Positions 13,651-19,032 of a DNA stretch of 19,032 nt are shown in pieces. This DNA is from JACQNR01 sp049515175 (GTDB lineage: Bacteria; Acidobacteriota; Terriglobia; UBA7540), in assembly GCA_049515175.1 (NCBI GenBank), contig JBEKUI010000061.1:1-19032 (forward strand). Direction: 5' to 3'. Position numbers and translations under genes: made by a program. The notes under the pieces were generated by a model. That model did not search any database, had not been told where the DNA came from, and worked only from the letters and a program-made list of their open reading frames with translations. Position 1 is the stretch's first letter; each line of letters opens with the position of its first letter.

Positions 13651-15315
13651 CTACGTTACGCTCACCAACCCATTGCCATTACCGTTTGAGGGCGTGGACT
13701 TGGCGGCTTTCAAATCAAATGGGACCGAGAATTCCTTCTCGACTTTTTCGCGGTAGCAGGGGCCGGAGTTGTAGGTGCAGAAGGGGTAGACGCGGCCGTC
13801 GGGCGCGGAGTAGTGGATCACGCAGCGCTTAACGCGCTCGATATCGTAGTTATACGCGTCCATGAAGTGCATGCCCGCGACGAGCAGGGTCTTATAGGTG
13901 AACGTGCCATCGCCCTTGCCGCGGCCGTAGCTGTGGTCGGTCATGCCCTGGAGGGTTTGGAGGAAGCGTTCGAAGCTGAGTCCCGGCGGCGCAAACTGCG
14001 GCCGGTAGAACTTGCGCAGTTTCTGCCAGGCGTTGATCTTGGTGAAGAGTTTGATTTTCGCGCCCGCTGCCTGGCGCGCCAGCAGATCGATCTGGCGCAG
14101 CATGCCGGGCATATCGAAGAAGCGCGTGATGGGCACGGCCTTCTTCGTGCTCGTATCGACGTAGAGGTACGTCCCCATGGCGCAGTGCGGGTGCGACGTG
14201 AGGTTGGGCCGGTTGAAGTTCTGCAGGCCCGTGAGCAACTTTGAGAACGGCGACGTGCAGGAGAGCGGGAACCAGTCGTCGTACTTGTCGGTGAGGCCGG
14301 TCTGGTCGGCGACGCAGTGCGCGAGGTCGGACTGCGTGAAGCGCTTGGCCTCAAGCTCGCGACGATTGATGCGCCCGGTAAAGCAGACGGGCTGGAAGCT
14401 GAAACCACTCACCGTGTCGACGTTGTCGATGGCGAGGCGAATCATCGCGCCGATTTCGTGGTCGTTGACGCCCTTGACGATGGTGGGCACGAAGACGATC
14501 TTCAGGCCTGCCTTGCGGCAGTTCTCAATCGCCGCCAGCTTCTTTTCGAGCAGCCGCACGCCGCGCGTCCGCAGATAGACTTCGTCGGTCACGCCGTCGA
14601 ATTGCAGATAGAGCGTATGCAGCCCGGCCTCGTGCGACTTCTGCGCGAATTCCAGGTTGGCGAACTCGATGCCATTCGTCGCGCACTGAATGTGCGTGAA
14701 GACCATCTCCGTCGCCATGCGCAGCACGTCGTGGAAGCGCGGATAGATCGTAGGCTCGCCGCCGGAGAACTGCACTACGCGGTTGGGTGTCGGGCGCTGG
14801 TCGCGCAGCGTCTGGAGCATGCCGCGCAACTGCTCGAACGACGGCTCGTAGAGATAGCCTTGCACGTTGGCGTTGGCGAAACAGACCGGGCAGGTCAGGT
14901 TGCAGCGGTTCGTCAGGTCCACGTTCGACAGCACGGTGTGCGAAGAGTGCAGCGAGCACATGCCGCAATCGTCGGGGCATTTCGCGGCGTCAGGGAGCTG
15001 CGGGTTCTCGATGCCGCGATTGTCGCCGAATTCGAACTGCTCCATCTTCAGATAGAGCCGCGCATCGGAGTAGATCTTGTCGCGAAAGTCCCCGTGCTCG
15101 GCGCAGGTCTTCTCCATGAAGACAGCGCCATTCTCTTCGAATAAGTGCGCGCTAATGACCTTCAGGCATTCCGGGCAGAGCGATTCGGTCCACTTCGGCA
15201 GGCCCTTGTCCAACGGCTTGATCGGTGCGCCGGTAAACGTCGTCTCCGGCTGGATAACTTGGAACTCGGATTTCGAGCGCGATCTAATCTTCGGCTCGAC
15301 GGTAAGGATCCCCAT
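13651..15315 (-). CDS. Tes-like radical SAM protein (tetraether / membrane-spanning lipid synthase family)
   Basis: This 554-residue enzyme has a cysteine layout like that of archaeal tetraether synthase. CPEC (47-50) and a later C-x2-H (71-74) form a rubredoxin-like iron site, CPDDCGMC (113-120) precedes the radical SAM motif C138-x3-C142-x2-C145 (NRCNLTCPVCFANA), SAM contacts include GGEP (185-188), and the C-terminus carries Cys498, Cys513 and Cys520 in CVIHY...PFCTYNSGPCYRE. Tes joins lipid tails carbon to carbon at the membrane; bacterial relatives have been linked to membrane-spanning and branched GDGT lipids, including in Acidobacteria. Homology to Tes is an inference from motifs, and other COG1964-type substrates are possible. 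GGGGGAAG precedes the ATG. A decayed C-terminal copy lies at 12788-12950. Confidence 0.85.
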   Translation of the reverse strand: MGILTVEPKIRSRSKSEFQVIQPETTFTGAPIKPLDKGLPKWTESLCPECLKVISAHLFEENGAVFMEKTCAEHGDFRDKIYSDARLYLKMEQFEFGDNRGIENPQLPDAAKCPDDCGMCSLHSSHTVLSNVDLTNRCNLTCPVCFANANVQGYLYEPSFEQLRGMLQTLRDQRPTPNRVVQFSGGEPTIYPRFHDVLRMATEMVFTHIQCATNGIEFANLEFAQKSHEAGLHTLYLQFDGVTDEVYLRTRGVRLLEKKLAAIENCRKAGLKIVFVPTIVKGVNDHEIGAMIRLAIDNVDTVSGFSFQPVCFTGRINRRELEAKRFTQSDLAHCVADQTGLTDKYDDWFPLSCTSPFSKLLTGLQNFNRPNLTSHPHCAMGTYLYVDTSTKKAVPITRFFDMPGMLRQIDLLARQAAGAKIKLFTKINAWQKLRKFYRPQFAPPGLSFERFLQTLQGMTDHSYGRGKGDGTFTYKTLLVAGMHFMDAYNYDIERVKRCVIHYSAPDGRVYPFCTYNSGPCYREKVEKEFSVPFDLKAAKSTPSNGNGNGLVSVT

Positions 15316-15588
15316 GCTTCCCCCAATGAGTCAGATATGAAGCAACAAGTGCGTGCACCACGTTGGTGCGAAGCGAATGAATGTGGCGAGCTCAACGGGT
15401 CCGGCGAGTTTGCGAGGGCTTGCTCGAACCATGTGCATCGTAGGCCCGCGCGCGACTTTGTGGCAATTGGCGGACTTCGAAGCGGGTGCACCTTGCTGCG
15501 AACGGTCGAAAATCGGGGTCGAATGGGGACGGACAAAATGTCAACTGCGCCCTAAATGGAGAATCCGATACCTTGCGTTAGAGACTTC

Positions 15589-15660
15589 TTATTCCAGCCA
15601 GGCCTCGAACGCCGCCTCGATATTTTCAAAGTTGCCAAATCGCATTTGCGCCACCACGCC
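15589..15660 (-). pseudogene. Possible remnant of a gene 3' end
   Basis: The minus strand reads GGGVVAQMRFGNFENIEAAF and then EAWLE before a TAA at 15589-15591. The amphipathic, acidic end looks like real protein, but upstream the frame has low-quality composition and no start with a ribosome site. It may be the tail of a lost gene. I do not recognise the family. Confidence 0.25.
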
Positions 15661-15874
15661 GCCCCCTGAGCGGCTGAACAGTGAAGGGAATCGCCTGGGC
15701 TAGATGCGGATCGCTCGCTCCCGCTGCGACGGCGGGCGGTGCCAGCGAGTCAGCCTCCGGGGATTCTCGGCAATGCATGTGGACTGCCTCATCTCGCTTC
15801 TCTCTTAGCGCAACTGTGCCAGGTCGATTTAGCTTCGATCTCCGCATCGATTTCTAATCTATTGATAAACACCA

Positions 15875-15987
15875 ACTTTCTCGGTTCGTTGAATTATGAA
15901 ACATTTGTTGATTATAAAGGACTTTCTCGGTTCGTCTCGCTATGGGGAATTGTAACTATCTCATTCCAAGTAACTTTCTCGGTTCGT
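15875..15987. repeat. Three direct copies of a 15-bp repeat
   Basis: ACTTTCTCGGTTCGT occurs exactly at 15875-15889, 15921-15935 and 15973-15987. The unrelated, AT-rich sequences between them are 31 and 37 bases long. Identity ends sharply at the repeat borders apart from one extra A shared by copies 1 and 3. The spacing resembles binding-site arrays or iterons more than a CRISPR array, because the unit is too short. Confidence 0.9.
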
Positions 15988-16123
15988 CCTATTACTATAT
16001 AAGGGCCTTCCCACCGTAGCGGCGGTCGGCGCCTGCCCCGACCTGATCGCGGACCGCCTCGTAGCGCCGCCACCCTGGCGACAACTGTTATGACGGGACA
16101 TGGGAATCCCGTCCGTCGCCCAC

Positions 16124-16148
16124 TGTAGCGCCGGTCTGTGACCGGCGA
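16124..16148. repeat. Second copy of the TGTAGCGCCGGTC hairpin repeat
   Basis: TGTAGCGCCGGTC, a two-base variable loop region, then TGACCGGCGA: the same element as the terminator hairpin at 3271-3295, differing only in the loop. Here it is followed by CTTTT and lies in a gene-free area, supporting its being an interspersed repeat. Confidence 0.75.
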
Positions 16149-16188
16149 CTTTTGCTGTGTCGTCCTTAAGGGCTGCGTCCGACTCTTT

Positions 16189-16250
16189 GTAGGGGCGATT
16201 CATGAATCGCCCACCTTCCTTTCTCAGGGCAATTCGTGAATTGCCCCTAC
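16189..16250. repeat. Inverted pair of GTAGGGGCGA-type palindromes
   Basis: The first unit (16189-16212) has a perfect 20-base palindrome (GGGCGATTCATGAATCGCCC) preceded by GTAG. The second (16227-16250) has GGGCAATTCGTGAATTGCCC followed by CTAC. The two units are inverted copies of each other with three differences and a 14-base gap, so the whole can fold into one long hairpin or two small ones. A related unit occurs at 5634-5655. Confidence 0.8.
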
Positions 16251-16370
16251 GCCTTCCCCGCGTCCTTCCCAAGAAAGCAAAAGGCGGCGCCACTCCGCCG
16301 CCCCTGCCTTTCACCAATTCTCTAGACTAGCACACTTGTCTCCAAAAGTCAAGAGGACATTGCGTGATTA

Positions 16371-16402
16371 TTTACTTGACAAACCCACTTTTCTATGATA
16401 CG
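16371..16402 (+). promoter_or_regulatory. Candidate promoter of the IS1595-type transposase
   Basis: A consensus TTGACA is at 16376-16381, and TATGAT at 16394-16399 lies 17 bases after TTTACT (16371-16376). The spacing from TTGACA to TATGAT is only 12 bases, so the exact pairing is unclear, but the AT-rich segment is a good promoter candidate about 25-55 bases before the ATG. Confidence 0.4.
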
Positions 16403-16426
16403 CTGAGTGTCTAATGAGGTAAATAT

Positions 16427-17395
16427 ATGAATCTCAGCGACATAGCTCAACAATTCAGTACCGAAAATCAAGCTCGTGAGTTCCTTGAAAAGACTTTATG
16501 GCCTAACGGCGCGGTTTGCCCGCATTGCGGAGTCATCGGAGAGTCTTATCGTCTGAATCCGCAGCCAAACGGCAAGTCACACGTTCGCCCTGGCGTATGG
16601 AAGTGTGGGGAGTGCCGTAAGCAATTCACTGTGCGTGTCGGGACGATATTCGAGGATTCGCATATTCCTCTCCACAAGTGGCTGCAAGCGATTCATTTGC
16701 TCTGTGCGAGCAAGAAGGGCATGAGTTCACATCAGATTCACCGGATGTTAGGAATCACTTACAAGAGCGCGTGGTTTATGACTCACCGCATCCGTCACGC
16801 AATGAAAGCGAAGCCGACTTCTCAAATGACGGGAACAGTTGAAGTCGATGAAACCTACATCGGCGGAAAATTGCGTGTCGGCTCGTACGCCGTGAAGCCG
16901 GGTGAAAGGCCAAAGGATCGTCTGGCGGGCGTAGCGAATACCACTCCCGTTGTCGCCTTGGTCGAACGCAATGGCAGGGTCCGCTCTTTTGCGGTAGAGA
17001 CTGTGACCGCGAAGAATCTCAAACCAATTCTGGCTGAACACATCGCAGAAGAGGCAAGGCTCAACACAGATGAGAACAAGGTCTATCATTTCGCCCGAAA
17101 GCATTTTGCCGGACATGATGTAGTGAACCACGCTAGGAAGGAATACGCCCGCATCGAAGCCGATGGACGACTAGCGAGTACAAACACCGTGGAAGGATTC
17201 TTCTCCCTTTTGAAGCGCGGCGTGAATGGAACATTTCATCATCTCAGCAAGCATCATCTTCACCGCTATCTGAGTGAGTTCGACTTCCGCTATAATGCGA
17301 GGGACGTGTCCGACGGAGAGCGCACAGAGCAAGCGATTCAAAGCGTCGTCGGCAAGAGGTTAATGTACCGAACGAGACTTAGTAGCCAAAACTAA
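16427..17395 (+). CDS. IS1595-family (ISXO2-like) transposase
   Basis: This 322-residue transposase appears full length. A zinc ribbon (Cys31, Cys34, Cys60, Cys63) comes first, then a helix-turn-helix-like region (MSSHQIHRMLGITYKSAWFMTHRIR), then the DDE catalytic core with Asp141 in VEVDETYIGG, Asp215 in LNTDENKVY and Glu256 in STNTVEGFFSLLKRG, and the conserved tail HLHRYLSEFDFRYNAR. It moves DNA by cut or copy and paste at terminal inverted repeats. I could not find convincing terminal repeats or target duplications by eye. A GAGGT site lies 7 bases before the ATG. Codon use is more AT-rich than in the genes to the left. Confidence 0.93.
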   Translation: MNLSDIAQQFSTENQAREFLEKTLWPNGAVCPHCGVIGESYRLNPQPNGKSHVRPGVWKCGECRKQFTVRVGTIFEDSHIPLHKWLQAIHLLCASKKGMSSHQIHRMLGITYKSAWFMTHRIRHAMKAKPTSQMTGTVEVDETYIGGKLRVGSYAVKPGERPKDRLAGVANTTPVVALVERNGRVRSFAVETVTAKNLKPILAEHIAEEARLNTDENKVYHFARKHFAGHDVVNHARKEYARIEADGRLASTNTVEGFFSLLKRGVNGTFHHLSKHHLHRYLSEFDFRYNARDVSDGERTEQAIQSVVGKRLMYRTRLSSQN

Positions 17396-17478
17396 AAAGC
17401 GCTAGTGGCAGTTGCCTTTAAGGAGCAATTCACTCGGCAGACTCTTGGCAGGGGTTGGCGAGCGATGCGCGCGAAATG

Positions 17479-17503
17479 GCATGGCAGGAGTAGTGTGCCA
17501 TGC
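17479..17503. repeat. GCATGGCA / TGCCATGC hairpin in front of the DUF3800 gene
   Basis: Two perfect 8-base arms surround a 9-base loop. TGCCATGCT recurs as a direct copy about 47 bases further on, around 17543-17551, so the motif occurs three times within about 75 bases upstream of the DUF3800 start. No T-run follows. It could be a regulatory site or the transposase's terminator region. Confidence 0.5.
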
Positions 17504-17582
17504 TGAAAAACAAAAGTCATACTGCGCTTATGGGCATTTCTCTGCCATGCTCGAACGAACTGGCAGAGATTGGTGGATTGCG

Positions 17583-18380
17583 ATGTTTAAGTTCGAAATC
17601 TACTGGGACGATAGCGGGACGCACAAGGAATCACCAATTGCTGTAGCGGCTTGCTATGTTGCCACCAAAGAGCAATGGGATCAGTTCAAAATAAATTGGG
17701 ACGAAGCTCGTGAACAAGAGGGCTTCGACGTTTTTCATATGGCGGACTTCATGGCCACTCCAGAGTATAAGAGAGAGCCGTTTTGTGGGTGGGATAAAAA
17801 CAAAAAGAGTCGAGTCTATTTTCGACTGGCGAGCATAATCAATACTCGCGTCAGAATGGGCTTTGCCATCGCCGTTCCCAAGGACGCATATGACCGCTAT
17901 GCCCCTGAACGATTTCGAAAGGAATATGCCGATGGCCACTATGCCTTTGCGGTTAAGACGTGCATGGGCATGGTAAACACTTGGCACGAAACCTACGCCA
18001 AGGGCCAAGGTGTCCAATATGTGTTCGATAATATGGGCAAAGGGCGCGGCGAGATAGGCGACATTTGGAAAATGGCAGAGCAAGAACCAGAAGAGGCGGA
18101 GAAGGGGGGATTTCGTCCGGGAGGCTATTCATTTCAGAGCAAGGAATTCTTTAAGCCGCTGCAAGCCGCCGACATTCTGGCGTGGAATATGTATACAGCT
18201 ATGATCGATGGCTCTCAAAATGGGAAGCCCTCCTGTCTCCGTCCTTACTTCAACGAATTAACCGAAAATCGCCCAATGGGAATTAGTTTTTTTGATGAGA
18301 AGGAGATGAAGGATTTCTTTGACCAACAAGAGGAATACGAAACAAGAACCGGAAAACCCGCTTGGTTGGTCCCGCAATAG
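17583..18380 (+). CDS. DUF3800 domain protein
   Basis: This 265-residue protein fits the DUF3800 family. The N-terminal motif IYWDDSGTH has Asp9, Asp10 and Ser11, FHMADFMA follows at 51-58, YVFDN gives Asp149, and LQAADILAW gives Asp197. These spaced acidic residues suggest a metal-dependent active site, and the family is sometimes predicted to have an RNase H-like nuclease fold, but no activity is established. DUF3800 genes are frequent in phages, mobile elements and defence-rich regions, which agrees with its place 187 bases after a transposase. The frame continues upstream, but ATG 17583 with GGTGG before it matches the family start. Confidence 0.85.
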   Translation: MFKFEIYWDDSGTHKESPIAVAACYVATKEQWDQFKINWDEAREQEGFDVFHMADFMATPEYKREPFCGWDKNKKSRVYFRLASIINTRVRMGFAIAVPKDAYDRYAPERFRKEYADGHYAFAVKTCMGMVNTWHETYAKGQGVQYVFDNMGKGRGEIGDIWKMAEQEPEEAEKGGFRPGGYSFQSKEFFKPLQAADILAWNMYTAMIDGSQNGKPSCLRPYFNELTENRPMGISFFDEKEMKDFFDQQEEYETRTGKPAWLVPQ

Positions 18381-18396
18381 AAAGATGCTCGGCCAA

Positions 18397-18531
18397 CTAC
18401 TTCTCCCTAGCTTGCTTCTTCGATTGCTTAGGCTCTAGCTTTGTCTTCGCGATTGCCTTTACCGCATCCTCAAACTTCATCCCGTACAGGCTGAGCTTCG
18501 GTTCATAGTGGCGAGGTTTTTTAGTTTCCAT
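18397..18531 (-). CDS. 44-residue basic small protein, convergent with DUF3800
   Basis: The minus strand encodes a 44-residue protein with a core LSLYGMKFEDAVKAIAKTK followed by a lysine-rich tail ending EPKQSKKQAREK. Small proteins with a similar LSLyPL-FeeAl-LLk pattern are familiar in accessory regions of bacterial genomes, but without known function. A clear ribosome site is lacking. Its stop lies 16 bases from the DUF3800 stop, tail to tail, and its start lies 37 bases from the next gene's start, with which it is divergent. Confidence 0.55.
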   Translation of the reverse strand: METKKPRHYEPKLSLYGMKFEDAVKAIAKTKLEPKQSKKQAREK

Positions 18532-18568
18532 TCAGGTATGATAGCACACCAGTCAAAGGAGACTTCAA

Positions 18569-18925
18569 ATGAAAATCATAAAATCTTCAATCTTCGCGTT
18601 ATTGCTCCTGCTCGCGTGTAGCGCATTACAAGCTCAACCAGCCATCCACAAGTTTGAAATCTGGGGAGATGGAACGAAGATGGATAAACTCAGCCTCTAT
18701 GTAGGGTGGTCTAATGGATTCTTACTGTCGCGAGGTTCACGCGGCGCAGCGCTATCTTCCTGCCTTAATAGCATGACCTATGACCAAGCTCTTGCTATGA
18801 TAGACAAACGCTACAAGGACCACCCTGAGTTATGGTCAGAGGCGCTTGGCGTGGAAATACTTGAAGCTCTGACGGTCGATGGTGGCCCGTGCCAAGGTAA
18901 AAATCCTTTAACTCCTGCTCACTAG
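18569..18925 (+). CDS. Small exported protein or lipoprotein, Rap1a-like in pattern
   Basis: This 118-residue protein begins with a lysine-containing start and a leucine run ending LLLACSALQAQ. Cys17 could be a lipobox cysteine (LLAC), or a signal peptidase could cleave after AQ. The mature part shows SLYVGWSNGFL, SCLNSMTYDQALAMIDKRYKDHPELW and EILEALTVDGGPC. The G..NG...C...T..Qa...i...y..hPe...AL...PC pattern is reminiscent of Rap1a/Tai-type periplasmic immunity proteins of type VI secretion effectors. That link is by eye, and no effector gene is in view. AAAGGAG lies about 8 bases before the ATG. Confidence 0.75.
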   Translation: MKIIKSSIFALLLLLACSALQAQPAIHKFEIWGDGTKMDKLSLYVGWSNGFLLSRGSRGAALSSCLNSMTYDQALAMIDKRYKDHPELWSEALGVEILEALTVDGGPCQGKNPLTPAH

Positions 18926-18993
18926 GGCGCACCTGAATAGGACAAAACAGACTCCTCCTTGACAGATATGCTATAAATACAATCGGGGTAATT

Positions 18994-19032
18994 ATGACTC
19001 TGGAAAGAATACTCACTGCCGAAGCTCAGGAC
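18994..19032 (+). CDS. Start of a gene cut by the right window edge
   Basis: An ATG opens the frame MTLERILTAEAQD, which runs off the end. A GGGGT lies 5-6 bases before the ATG and may be a weak ribosome site. Upstream is a TTGACA (18959-18964) with AT-rich TATAAA and TACAAT elements within 20 bases, though none has ideal spacing. Thirteen residues are too few for a functional call. Confidence 0.5.
   Translation, partial: MTLERILTAEAQD

Larger units (their letters stand above)
15316..16426. other. Gene-poor stretch with repeats, between the radical SAM gene and the transposase
   Basis: No intact gene is supported in these 1.1 kb. From 15316 to about 15580 nothing is recognised. A possible worn 3' end of a minus-strand gene lies at 15589-15660. 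From 15840 to 16000 the sequence turns strongly AT-rich and holds three 15-bp direct repeats. From 16005 to 16320 it is GC-rich again and packed with short palindromes, two of which belong to families seen elsewhere in the window. From about 16320 the composition shifts to that of the mobile segment. Confidence 0.6.

Noticed and set aside
10339..15315. Mycofactocin-type cluster (creatininase plus radical SAM)
   Set aside because: The radical SAM protein has Tes-like, not MftC-like, cysteine layout, and no precursor peptide or other mft gene is present; the two genes are far apart.
15353..15703. 116-codon plus-strand frame in the gene-poor region
   Set aside because: Composition is not protein-like, no ribosome site, and no recognisable motif.
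15875..15987. CRISPR array
   Set aside because: Spacer lengths of 31 and 37 bases fit, but the repeat is only 15 bp, there are just three copies, and no cas gene is in view.
16321..17480. Terminal inverted repeats of the IS1595-type element
   Set aside because: Only a short ACTAGC match was found between the two flanks, too little to define ends.

Overview
The window looks like a chromosomal segment of an uncultivated Acidobacteriota bacterium. This is an inference from several signs: high-GC coding over roughly the first 16 kb, Tat-exported oxidoreductase and sugar-isomerase proteins, two DinB-fold proteins, a Tes-like radical SAM enzyme, and short palindromic repeats scattered between genes. 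No rRNA or tRNA gene is visible, so the phylum call is not proven.

Left part (1-7200): the first codons of an exported protein leave the window on the minus strand, followed by a ROK-family regulator/kinase and a CYTH-domain protein, both on the minus strand. On the plus strand come a Tat-exported aldo/keto reductase, endonuclease V (DNA repair), PyrR (pyrimidine regulation or uracil salvage), an exported protein with a possible BamE/SmpA-like tail, and a DUF711 protein that appears to carry a signal peptide.

Middle part (7200-15315): methionine sulfoxide reductase A, a short-chain dehydrogenase and a DinB protein lie together on the minus strand. A second DinB protein diverges from them on the plus strand. 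Then, all on the minus strand, come a PilZ protein, a creatininase-family amidohydrolase, a ribbon-helix-helix protein directly coupled to an 80-residue unknown (possible toxin-antitoxin-like pair), a Tat-exported sugar phosphate isomerase/epimerase, an ORF6N-domain DNA-binding protein, and a 554-residue radical SAM protein resembling tetraether lipid synthase (Tes). A frameshifted remnant of a second Tes 3' end lies on the far side of the ORF6N gene, so that gene sits between two copies of the Tes C-terminus. The ORF6N gene also carries a near-perfect 35-bp palindrome inside its coding sequence, and a closely matching copy lies upstream of the gene.

Right part (15316-19032): a gene-poor stretch holds three copies of a 15-bp direct repeat and a cluster of interspersed palindromes. 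After about 16320 base composition becomes more AT-rich. This part has an IS1595-family transposase, a DUF3800 protein, a tiny convergent ORF, a small exported protein or lipoprotein with distant Rap1a-like character, and the start of a gene cut off by the window end. It reads as an accessory or mobile segment next to core chromosome.

The most noteworthy items are the Tes-like gene with its decayed duplicate, the paired ORF6N palindromes, the leaderless-looking pyrR start, the 8-bp repeat array in front of the ROK gene, and the three 15-bp repeats.
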